Positions 1 through 7,230 of a stretch of DNA of 7,930 nucleotides are shown one piece after another (positions within the stretch are counted from its first letter, which is position 1; each line of letters begins with the position of its first letter). The translations under genes and the position numbers were made by a program. The DNA comes from Methanobacteriota archaeon. Lineage in GTDB: Archaea > Thermoplasmatota > Poseidoniia > Poseidoniales > Poseidoniaceae. The stretch covers positions 23,942 through 31,871 of the forward strand of contig PAEE01000053.1 in the NCBI GenBank assembly GCA_002701145.1, given 5' to 3'. Below the pieces are notes generated by a model. That model was not told the origin of the DNA. It worked only from the letters and a program-made list of their open reading frames with translations, and searched no databases.

Positions 1-588
1 CCGGACCAAGATGGAAATTGGGATTGCAGTGCAACATGTGTTTACACACCTTACACGAATTTCATGGAATTCTATGCAATTACAGATCCAAACCTCGACT
101 CACCTGACTCGGTCAGGCTTTCCGGCGAGACTTGGGATGGCTCACCAATCACTGAGTGGTGGCAATTCAGAGCTTTCACTCTTGGATTGGGAGAAGTTAC
201 CGAAGACTCGACCAATTATCTGGGTATGAATAAAAAATTCATCGATGATGAAAGTTATGTCCTAATAATTGATGATATGGACACCGATTTCTTAGTGCTA
301 GACCCAGGTGATGACGTAGTAATGTGTTCTGGTGATATTACTGATGATTGGGAGTTGTACTACGTTGGAAACGTCAACAGAGCGCCTGCTATCGAACTAG
401 GCGAGCATGAATACGGCTGGCATCTTATCGATTTAGATGATGACCACATTGCAGAGGGTAGCGACCCACTGAATTGGGACACTGATGGTGATTGGATTGT
501 TGATTGGTTCGAAGTTAAGGATGATGAAGAAGATGGCCTAAGAGGAGATTCTTCACCTATCCGATATGATAGTAGAAACACTGCTTAA
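1..588 (+). CDS. Secreted acidic protein with C-terminal TSP3/EF-hand-like calcium motif (5' end missing)
   Basis: The reading frame is open from the first base and ends at TAA 586-588, so 195 C-terminal residues are visible and the true start lies outside the window. The internal ATG at 64 is in frame but is not needed as a start, because the codons before it (PDQDGNWDCSATC) already look like coding sequence. The protein is strongly acidic, with long Asp/Glu runs. Near the end, visible codons 153-172 read GSDPLNWDTDGDWIVDWFEV, a thrombospondin type-3 / EF-hand-like repeat in which D160, D162, D164 and D168 would bind calcium. Such repeats usually sit at the ends of exported proteins. Cysteines occur at visible codons 9, 13 and 109. 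No membrane helix or cell-wall sorting tail follows the motif. The protein is probably extracellular and calcium-stabilised. Its main domain lies mostly upstream, so its activity cannot be told. A 98-bp gap with a hairpin separates it from the next gene. Confidence 0.8.
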   Translation, partial: PDQDGNWDCSATCVYTPYTNFMEFYAITDPNLDSPDSVRLSGETWDGSPITEWWQFRAFTLGLGEVTEDSTNYLGMNKKFIDDESYVLIIDDMDTDFLVLDPGDDVVMCSGDITDDWELYYVGNVNRAPAIELGEHEYGWHLIDLDDDHIAEGSDPLNWDTDGDWIVDWFEVKDDEEDGLRGDSSPIRYDSRNTA

Positions 589-597
589 TTCGCACAG

Positions 598-619
598 AAT
601 TCCCCCTAAAGGGGGATTT
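598..619 (+). terminator. GC-rich hairpin after the acidic secreted-protein gene
   Basis: The 5' arm 598-606 (AATTCCCCC) can pair with the 3' arm 611-619 (GGGGGATTT) around a TAAA loop: five G-C pairs, one A-T pair, a T-T mismatch and two more A-T pairs. It starts 10 bases after the stop codon and lies wholly in the intergenic gap. It could end the upstream transcript or protect its 3' end. Only TTT follows the stem, so a bacterial-type intrinsic terminator is not a perfect fit, and archaeal termination depends more on T-runs than on hairpins. The rest of the gap (620-686) holds no clear TATA box; TTAATT at 641-646 is the only AT-rich candidate, and it is weak. Confidence 0.45.
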
Positions 620-686
620 CTGAATCTGACTTGTCGCCGGTTAATTCAAGGCTTATGGCGGCTGAGCGGTAAATGGGGAATCTTCA

Positions 687-3600
687 ATGACACAAAAATT
701 CAGTTCTCGTGCTGCCCTGACCATGATGTTGCTGATGCTTGTATTGACACCGATGAGTCCACTTTCAGAATTATTCATTGGCGATGCTGAGGCAAACGGT
801 TCTTCAAGGCACGTTTACACTTTTTCTGATGGCAGTGTAGAGAATATAGCGCTCTACCAAGGCGGTGCTGACAAGACTACGAAAGTTGCAATTCCGAAAG
901 GCGCCGAAGTTCTTGATGTACAGATGACCCTTTCTGGCGCATCATCCACTGGCTGGTCTCAAGTAACCACAGATACCTACGATGAATGGATGGACGGCAG
1001 TTCAAACAGAGTTGATGCTAGGAGTGAAGAACTAGCTCTTGGTTTCAGTAATGCTGAGAATGAGTTTGTAGCTCACAGTGTCGATGAAGAGGAACTTACC
1101 GGCTCAAATGCTTGGCTAGATAATGGCAGTTATTCTATTCGCCAACCTCATACTTCCAATTCGACTGAAAGCCGGTTTAGCAGCCAAGTTAAATTGTCCA
1201 GTGCTAATTTCATGGCACAGGGTCAAGGTTCAATTCTTCGAAACCATGATTGGGTTTTCATGTCAACTTTCACGGGAACTTCTTTTGACAAAGTAGTGAC
1301 AAGGATGCATCCAAACAACATCACTAGAGATATAGTCGTAGATTTGCAAAGAGAGTCTGCTTGTACTCTACCTCAAGACCCTAGTTCAACTTACTACAAG
1401 GCATACGGATTCAAGGATTGGACTATCACTGACGATGAAATGCTTTACGGCATCTTCACGACCTACAAGTACTCCTATTCCACTTCAACACCTACGCAGC
1501 ACCTTAGAGTGCTAGCTATTGATGTCTCGGATGATTGGACATGGAGATGTGTCGATTCCTATGATTTAGCCCAACCTTATGGGGATTACAATGGTATTTC
1601 TTATGATAGAGATACCGACCAAGTTTGGGTTGCTCATGGTCAGCAACGAAGAATCGTTGCTTACGATTTCGGTGACAATGGCCAGGTAACTCGTGGCGAG
1701 GAAATGTATTCATTCGCTTCAGGGTCATCCTCGTCAACAGAATGTGGTAAATCTACCAGCAATGTTCACGGATTAATCGTGAATTCAGGATTCTTCTACA
1801 TGCGTTGTATGAAAGGTGTTTACTACCAAGATACCGACCAAATTAGTGCTTGGGCTATTTCTGGTAGTTCGTCCTCATTGGTTCCACAATCCGGAACTAT
1901 TGACATTACAGCCAAAGGATATGGTCTGTTCTATGATGGTGACAGGATAATGACTGTTGATTCTGGGTACTCGACATGGGGCTCAAAGACTCTTTACTAT
2001 CGTGAGCTTGGAATGGGAATTTCCTTCCCAACAACCCCGGCTCCTGGGACTACCACATGGGTTGGTGAAACAATCTACACTACCGATGATGTTGTAGCAG
2101 TAAACGTAGAGAATCATTGGTCCGCTCCGAGTCAAGGTGATCGTGTTGATTATTGGGTAAGTGCAGATAATGGTACACACTGGGAATCAGTTGAAAAGAA
2201 CCAGACGATTCATTTTGCTCATCCTGGAAACGAATTGATTTGGAAGATGCAATTGATTGGCTCGTCTGCAGTTTCATGGTGGATTTCACTGGAATATGCT
2301 ACTTCATATGAATCATCAGGCGATTGGACTAGTTCAACAGTTTCAACCGGCACAAATGTAGGGAAAGTTCGGGCGGTATGGTCTGGCGATGAACCTACTT
2401 CATCATCGATTACAGTCAAGGTTTCAAATGACAACGGGACGTCTTGGGAAGATGCTCTAAATAATCAGGAAGTGTCATTTTCAACACAGGGAGGAGGTAA
2501 TGAATTACTCTATTCCGTACTTTTAGGCACAACCGATTCATCAATCACAGCAAAGGTTGATTCGTTCATTCTATGGTATGAAGAAGGATATCCTGATGGT
2601 CCACAACTTGATGTCGGCGATGACGGTGTTTGGGACTGGAAGTCAATATTATTCCTTAACGAGAGTTCTGTCACCGCTTCAGATGATTCTGCGGTTGGAA
2701 GTGTAGTATCGCAAACTCCGTCCTTAGTGGATGCTTTCAATACGCACATACCTGACAATGGAGTTGGGACTGTTGAAATTCCAATCGCTGTTAAGGCTAA
2801 TACTCCTGGAAGAGTAAAGGTGACAGAATTAGATATTGAATATCGATTGAAAACCAGAGTACTTGATGCTAGTTTAGAAGGAGGTCTTGTAACCCCTGAT
2901 GGCGTTTTCCGTAACTTGGTAGTCAGACTGGCCCATGGTGATTTAGTCGACAGAGTTACCGAGGCAACCATTGGTCTGAATCATAGCAATGGCGGCAATC
3001 CTGCTTTCAAGTGGCTACGTGGAGATTCATGTAGTACTGTCGATGATGGTGGCGGCATTGTAGAATTCGATGTTGGTAATTGTACTTCATCTATGGATAG
3101 TGAAGGTATAGTTGCAGTCAAAATGCCAATGCGTGTCAATTGGAGTTGGGATGATGAGAGAAGGATGGAAGCAATCGTTTCGATGAGTGACGATCTTGGA
3201 CCTCAAATCAATGCATGGACTACAGATACTCTGTCATTGAATGTCGAGAATGACATCCAACTAGATGGCATGAGGGTTTGGGAGGAAACCGGTCGTGAAT
3301 TATATCCTGGCGATTGGGTGAGAGGTGGATTTAATCTTTCAATAAATGGGGCTCTTAATTTCGAAAATTCTGCATTTGCACCAATGGCAGGAGAGTTTGA
3401 CCTTCGCGTCTTAGGACAAAATGTGACTTACGACGGCGACCCGATTGGAGAGCCTACTGTTTTGCACAGTGAAGGGAATCCCGGATTTGGTCAATACAAT
3501 ATGACATTCACTTCACCAATCGAGTCCGCTCCAGGCGGGATGGTATTGTATGTTGAAGCTATCAACTTGAAAAATGGTTCAACCTATGTTAATCCGGGCT

Positions 3601-6029
3601 ACAATACTATCAAACTAATCTTTGATGGTAATGCTCCTCTAGTTCTATTTGCGAGTCCATTACTTGCTTCTGAAATGCACAAGGGTCCACCTTCTCCAGG
3701 TGGTCAAGCGATTGAAATCATAATTCAAGATTCAGTAGACCCTCCTCAAACTGTAGACTTACACTACTGGATTGGTTGTGAAGCAGGTCAACATGAGAAG
3801 TGCGACGATTCTAACTTTAATGGACTACCTGAACCTATTGAATATCGCTCAAAAACTCTCACCACTCCTGAAATTCTAGCGGGTGGACTGAATATTTTCA
3901 ACGGCCTAATCGATGATTCGATGCTTGTTCATGGAGACAAAGTTGCTTTCTATGTTAGTGGGGAAGATGGACAAAATAACGTGATTGCCATGGGTGGAGG
4001 CCCTGTTTGTGATATGGAGCCAGACCAGTTTTGTGGAGAAAGACCCGGCGACATTATCCCGGAGTGGGACAATTCTCTTTCATGGTACAAAATACGTGAA
4101 GAATTCGAACCAGTCATGGATATCGACAATTCTACTATAATGGGTCATGATGACTTGGAACCATTGCATCCAGGTATTTCTTACACTGCAACCTTCATGG
4201 TTTCAGATGTTAATGGTTGGTGGGATGTTGAATATGTACAATTAGCATTGGGTGGCGACTTCGAAGATGAAGAAACATCAATCTATGCTTATTTGTCTAA
4301 ATCTGCTGATAATCAACCAGAGATTTACTTGGAGAGTGGAGGAACTGGTTTGGCAGTTTCAAATCTTTATTCTTCGGTTATTCTCGATTCAACGAATGAA
4401 TCAAGAATGATTGTTTCAATAAAATTCCAATTAACTTGGAACTTCCCCGAAATCTGGGATACAAATGGTGAATCACACTTCATTCCAAAGGTTTGGATTG
4501 AAGACAAATCTTGTGGCTTAGAAGAAGATGTGCCATGTAATGTCCATAAGGCAGGGCTTGGAAATGATTTGTGGAGCTTAGACAATGATCTAAGGTTCGA
4601 TACTCAGCCAGGTCACATTCTAGCAATCGAACTCCGCGATGGTACAAATCATTACAACCCTGATTTCGATGAAACTCTAATCGGCTCTGGTCAAGTAGTT
4701 CGATTTAGCGGACGTGTATTATTCGCAGAAGATGAGACTCCTGCTCCTTCAGGTGCCTTCACGATATCACTTGGCGATTATGATAATGAGTGGACCACAA
4801 CAAGCCGTGAAGGTGGATACTTCAGCATCGACTTACTCGTTCCAGATGTACGTAGTGGACATTTGGACCTGCGTGCAAAATTGATTGATTTGCCTGGTAT
4901 TGCCGAAGATGAATCTGAATTCAAGCCAAGACTGCGACTAGCTGTTGATAGTGAAAGGCCAACAATACATGATGTCCAATTAGCAGGAATTTCGCCAGAA
5001 GATGAGATTCCAATTTCACTTGCTAACAATTTGCAAGTTATGCTTGAAACAAGAGATGACCAAGGATTCACTATCGATAATCCTGCTGTAATGCATTACT
5101 TGGTTCGAGCAGGTGAAGCCGAAATAAGTCGTGGAACTTCCCCATTACCCGAGACCACTCCTTTCGAAGACCAATTCTTTTGGACAGGTTACATTGATTT
5201 GACAGATGGAGGAGCTACTATGCTACTTCCATCATACACAATCGATGTTTGGATTACTGGTTCGGATGCATCAGGAAACCCCTATGATAGTGCGGGCAAT
5301 AATATCGAGGAACCTCTTGCTTCATGGCCACTAGCACTAACTGGACCTGATGTCAGTCTTAGAGCAGCAGATACCAGTTGGTCTTGGTCTAATCCAACAC
5401 CAGTAGCCGATGAAACAGTTTCACTTTCATTGGAAACACGCAATAATGGTGCCTCAGGAAGTGTTACCTTTGTTTTACAACGCTTGGTTTCAGGCGATGA
5501 TTGGGACACAATGTCTTCGGTTTCTGTTGACATTTCTTCTGGCTCAAAAGTTCAAGTGAAATTATCAACAACAGTAGATGGTCTTGCAGGAGATACTCTA
5601 GAGCATAGGTTACTATTGCTTGATTCAGGTGTTGAAAAGGAACGAATTTCAATATCGCCTCTAATGGTTAAAGAAGAAGTAGATCGAGATGGTAATGCCT
5701 TGGCAAACCAAGTTGCAGATTCACAATTGTCTGTAGTAATGTATTTGATTGCATTAGGGGCTATGTCGTATGCAGTTTGGACAATGGTCCAAATGAGGAG
5801 AATCAAACGTGGCGATGATTTGGATGAATCCGACCAAACAGCGGAGGTTGTTGAAAATATGGATGGAAAAGTCCTGCCTGTAATCGATACACCAAATACC
5901 AGTTTACCTGCTCCTGTAGGCGCAGTGCCTCCTCTGCCTCCATCTGGCCTCCCAGTTGGCTGGACTATGGAGCAATGGTCTCATTACGGCCAGCAATACA
6001 TTGAATCCATGGGTCCAAATCAACAGTAA
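687..6029 (+). CDS. Giant multidomain cell-surface protein, single-pass membrane-anchored
   Basis: This 1780-residue protein has a signal peptide (hydrophobic residues 9-31, probable cut after AEA36), a very long ectodomain, one membrane helix (about 1681-1703, then MRRIKR as stop-transfer) and a 75-residue cytoplasmic tail. Approximate domains are: N-terminal beta module 43-160; beta-propeller-like region 180-455; two modules each with an Asp-box-like motif (SADNGTHW at 492-499, SNDNGTSW at 580-587); a beta module opening with DVGDDGVWDW (642-651); Ig-like modules 745-1330, with a dockerin-like DSNFNG at 1041-1046; a carboxypeptidase-regulatory-like fold 1334-1395; and a CARDB-like module 1552-1665. 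Its twelve cysteines all fall in neighbouring pairs. The tail ends in a Pro-rich stretch and GLPVGWTMEQWSHYGQQY, recalled from Marine Group II membrane proteins. The start is fixed by an in-frame TGA at 663-665 with no other start codon between. Its Shine-Dalgarno is weak (GGGGA, 675-679). The role is probably surface adhesion, sensing or scaffolding. The domain names rest on pattern recognition; the substrate is unknown. Confidence 0.85.
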   Translation: MTQKFSSRAALTMMLLMLVLTPMSPLSELFIGDAEANGSSRHVYTFSDGSVENIALYQGGADKTTKVAIPKGAEVLDVQMTLSGASSTGWSQVTTDTYDEWMDGSSNRVDARSEELALGFSNAENEFVAHSVDEEELTGSNAWLDNGSYSIRQPHTSNSTESRFSSQVKLSSANFMAQGQGSILRNHDWVFMSTFTGTSFDKVVTRMHPNNITRDIVVDLQRESACTLPQDPSSTYYKAYGFKDWTITDDEMLYGIFTTYKYSYSTSTPTQHLRVLAIDVSDDWTWRCVDSYDLAQPYGDYNGISYDRDTDQVWVAHGQQRRIVAYDFGDNGQVTRGEEMYSFASGSSSSTECGKSTSNVHGLIVNSGFFYMRCMKGVYYQDTDQISAWAISGSSSSLVPQSGTIDITAKGYGLFYDGDRIMTVDSGYSTWGSKTLYYRELGMGISFPTTPAPGTTTWVGETIYTTDDVVAVNVENHWSAPSQGDRVDYWVSADNGTHWESVEKNQTIHFAHPGNELIWKMQLIGSSAVSWWISLEYATSYESSGDWTSSTVSTGTNVGKVRAVWSGDEPTSSSITVKVSNDNGTSWEDALNNQEVSFSTQGGGNELLYSVLLGTTDSSITAKVDSFILWYEEGYPDGPQLDVGDDGVWDWKSILFLNESSVTASDDSAVGSVVSQTPSLVDAFNTHIPDNGVGTVEIPIAVKANTPGRVKVTELDIEYRLKTRVLDASLEGGLVTPDGVFRNLVVRLAHGDLVDRVTEATIGLNHSNGGNPAFKWLRGDSCSTVDDGGGIVEFDVGNCTSSMDSEGIVAVKMPMRVNWSWDDERRMEAIVSMSDDLGPQINAWTTDTLSLNVENDIQLDGMRVWEETGRELYPGDWVRGGFNLSINGALNFENSAFAPMAGEFDLRVLGQNVTYDGDPIGEPTVLHSEGNPGFGQYNMTFTSPIESAPGGMVLYVEAINLKNGSTYVNPGYNTIKLIFDGNAPLVLFASPLLASEMHKGPPSPGGQAIEIIIQDSVDPPQTVDLHYWIGCEAGQHEKCDDSNFNGLPEPIEYRSKTLTTPEILAGGLNIFNGLIDDSMLVHGDKVAFYVSGEDGQNNVIAMGGGPVCDMEPDQFCGERPGDIIPEWDNSLSWYKIREEFEPVMDIDNSTIMGHDDLEPLHPGISYTATFMVSDVNGWWDVEYVQLALGGDFEDEETSIYAYLSKSADNQPEIYLESGGTGLAVSNLYSSVILDSTNESRMIVSIKFQLTWNFPEIWDTNGESHFIPKVWIEDKSCGLEEDVPCNVHKAGLGNDLWSLDNDLRFDTQPGHILAIELRDGTNHYNPDFDETLIGSGQVVRFSGRVLFAEDETPAPSGAFTISLGDYDNEWTTTSREGGYFSIDLLVPDVRSGHLDLRAKLIDLPGIAEDESEFKPRLRLAVDSERPTIHDVQLAGISPEDEIPISLANNLQVMLETRDDQGFTIDNPAVMHYLVRAGEAEISRGTSPLPETTPFEDQFFWTGYIDLTDGGATMLLPSYTIDVWITGSDASGNPYDSAGNNIEEPLASWPLALTGPDVSLRAADTSWSWSNPTPVADETVSLSLETRNNGASGSVTFVLQRLVSGDDWDTMSSVSVDISSGSKVQVKLSTTVDGLAGDTLEHRLLLLDSGVEKERISISPLMVKEEVDRDGNALANQVADSQLSVVMYLIALGAMSYAVWTMVQMRRIKRGDDLDESDQTAEVVENMDGKVLPVIDTPNTSLPAPVGAVPPLPPSGLPVGWTMEQWSHYGQQYIESMGPNQQ

Positions 6030-6036
6030 GAGGTGA
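6030..6036 (+). promoter_or_regulatory. Shine-Dalgarno GAGGTGA for the 140-residue gene
   Basis: GAGGTGA matches seven bases of the archaeal 16S 3'-end complement (AGGAGGTGATCC). It begins right after the TAA of the giant surface-protein gene and ends 4 bases before ATG 6041. It favours that start over the in-frame Met codon at 6059. Its position suggests translation passes directly from the upstream gene. Confidence 0.8.
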
Positions 6037-6040
6037 ACTT

Positions 6041-6463
6041 ATGGCTGGTTCTGAATCGATGGTTACCCTGCAAGAGCGTTTGGTGAATCTCATCAATCAA
6101 CTCAGTATGCCAGTTTTGGAAACTAGTTTGGTAATCTCTCGTTGGACCAATCGATTGCTTCAGCAATTACAACAACACACTACCGAGTTACCTGAAAACC
6201 TAGCAAAACCTTGGCCTCTAAGTGTTGAGCCGGTTGTTAGTGACAAAACATTTGATTTGGACAAGGCTCTATCTCTGGTGGATAGAGACCGTGTCGATAT
6301 TCTCGATACTCTAATTCGTGTTACATTAGAAGAAGAAGAGATGATACTAAGCGATGCATTAGGCGTTATGCGTTCATGGGAGCACCTGATACGTGGGCAG
6401 TTATCTCAGGCTTCAGGACCAGGTCAATTATTCAGTCCTACTGAAATTCCCGACGACTTTTAG
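6041..6463 (+). CDS. Small cytosolic helical protein, function unknown
   Basis: I do not recognise this 140-residue protein. It has no signal peptide, no membrane helix and no cysteine, so it should be cytosolic. The pattern is mostly helical. Residues 8-48 form amphipathic helices rich in Leu and Gln (LLQQLQQH). A Pro-rich linker follows at about 51-66 (ELPENLAKPWPLSVEP). A second helical part, about 72-124, contains DRDRVDILDTLIRVTLEEEE. The end is loose, with PGQLFSPTEIPDDF. No catalytic motif, nucleotide-binding loop or helix-turn-helix stands out. It starts 11 bp after the surface-protein stop and ends 8 bp before the lipoprotein start, so it is almost certainly in the same transcript. 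A plausible but untested role is as cytoplasmic partner of the surface protein's tail, or an assembly or regulatory factor for the cluster. Codon use looks like that of its neighbours, and the strong Shine-Dalgarno supports it as a real gene. Confidence 0.8.
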   Translation: MAGSESMVTLQERLVNLINQLSMPVLETSLVISRWTNRLLQQLQQHTTELPENLAKPWPLSVEPVVSDKTFDLDKALSLVDRDRVDILDTLIRVTLEEEEMILSDALGVMRSWEHLIRGQLSQASGPGQLFSPTEIPDDF

Positions 6464-6466
6464 GTG
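6462..6466 (+). promoter_or_regulatory. Shine-Dalgarno AGGTG overlapping the previous stop codon
   Basis: AGGTG begins inside the TAG stop (6461-6463) of the 140-residue gene and lies 5 bases before ATG 6472. This overlap supports translational coupling within one messenger and fixes the lipoprotein start. Confidence 0.65.
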
Positions 6467-6471
6467 GTAAT

Positions 6472-7230
6472 ATGCGCAAATATTTACTTGTCATTTTGTT
6501 ATTGACTTCCTCTATGTCTGGCTGTTTTAGCGATGTCATGAATGATGATGAAAAAAGAGGAATCCCTGGTGGTTTAGCACTTGCTTGTTTACAAGATGAC
6601 AAATTTGAAAAAATGGAAATACACTTCCTTTATGAGAATGGATACGACCCAATCGCAAAGGAATTAGTGAAAACAAGAATTCAGGATGTATGTGACAAAC
6701 CTGGAGGGATAACGATAACATCGGTTGAAACTGATTTTTCAATAGATTCAGTTTGGTCATCAGATGATGTCAGAGATGCTAGATGGAAGCATGGGGGGAA
6801 TGCCATGGGTTCGGATACACTACACTGGTATTTCTTGTTCCCCGCAGGAACATATACTGATGACTCAGTACTCGGTGTTGCAGTCGATGCATCTACCATC
6901 GCCATTTTCAAAGACTCAGTAGATGATGCAGAGGGTTTCTTTGGGCGCCCTTCTAGTGAAGAAGTGGAGAGAGCTGTTACGGTACATGAAGCAGGGCATC
7001 TTCTCGGATTGGTCAATCTCGTTTATCAATCACCGATTCCTCATGAAGATTCAAACCACCCTGGGCATTCGAGTAATGAAGATTCAGTAATGTATTGGGC
7101 TATTGAAAGTAATGATGTTGGTAATTTCATTAGCGGTGATTTGCCTGATCAGTTTGATAATGATGACAAATCGGACTTAGCAGGTATGGCTAGTGGTGAA
7201 CTCGAATGCAGTGACCAGTTGTGGTCATGA
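6472..7230 (+). CDS. Lipoprotein with metzincin-like zinc metallopeptidase motif
   Basis: This is a 252-residue exported protein. Its N-terminus is a lipoprotein signal: MRK, a hydrophobic stretch 4-12, then the lipobox-like MSGC with lipidated Cys at 18. It should sit on the outer face of the membrane. The zinc-peptidase core is HEAGHLLGLVN at 172-182: His172 and His176 are zinc ligands and Glu173 the catalytic base. The site where metzincins (HExxHxxGxxH) carry the third His is Asn182. A His-rich stretch follows (His191, His196, His199), then SVMYW at 205-209, which fits the metzincin Met-turn with Met207. Another His, perhaps 191 or 199, may therefore be the third ligand. Related-looking motifs, with GLVN and a later NEDC(L/M)MYW, are known to me from bacterial membrane-associated metalloproteases. 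Cys39, Cys74 and Cys247 remain after the lipobox. It is the last gene of the cluster, so it may process or tend the surface protein. Peptidase fold likely; activity and substrate unproven. Confidence 0.85.
   Translation: MRKYLLVILLLTSSMSGCFSDVMNDDEKRGIPGGLALACLQDDKFEKMEIHFLYENGYDPIAKELVKTRIQDVCDKPGGITITSVETDFSIDSVWSSDDVRDARWKHGGNAMGSDTLHWYFLFPAGTYTDDSVLGVAVDASTIAIFKDSVDDAEGFFGRPSSEEVERAVTVHEAGHLLGLVNLVYQSPIPHEDSNHPGHSSNEDSVMYWAIESNDVGNFISGDLPDQFDNDDKSDLAGMASGELECSDQLWS

Noticed and set aside
652..658. CTTATGG as a possible TATA box for the giant gene
   Set aside because: It fits the archaeal TATA consensus poorly, no B-recognition element precedes it, and its distance to the ATG would leave almost no room for the expected transcription start.
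566..790. A 74-codon open frame spanning the gap before the giant gene
   Set aside because: It overlaps the end of the upstream gene and the signal-peptide region of the giant gene in another frame, has no Shine-Dalgarno, and its product lacks the composition of the neighbouring proteins.
1610..1841. A 13-base direct repeat (AGATACCGACCAA at 1610-1622 and 1829-1841)
   Set aside because: Both copies are in the same reading frame and encode the same DTDQ turn in the propeller-like region, so protein-level blade similarity explains them without a DNA function.
2510..2971. A 153-codon minus-strand open frame inside the giant gene
   Set aside because: It lies wholly antisense to well-supported coding sequence. 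Its Ser/Thr/Pro-rich product is what the complement of this sequence would give, and no ribosome site or independent motif was seen.
535..3031. RGD tripeptides in the upstream protein (LRGDSS) and the giant protein (LRGDSC)
   Set aside because: RGD is short and frequent in acidic proteins. There is no reason to expect integrin-type recognition in a marine archaeon.
795..4394. Seventeen N-x-S/T sequons in the giant ectodomain, as a sign of dense glycosylation
   Set aside because: Archaeal N-glycosylation of some sites is likely, but given the protein's length and its Asn and Ser/Thr content the count is only slightly above what composition would give, so it is not evidence of selection.
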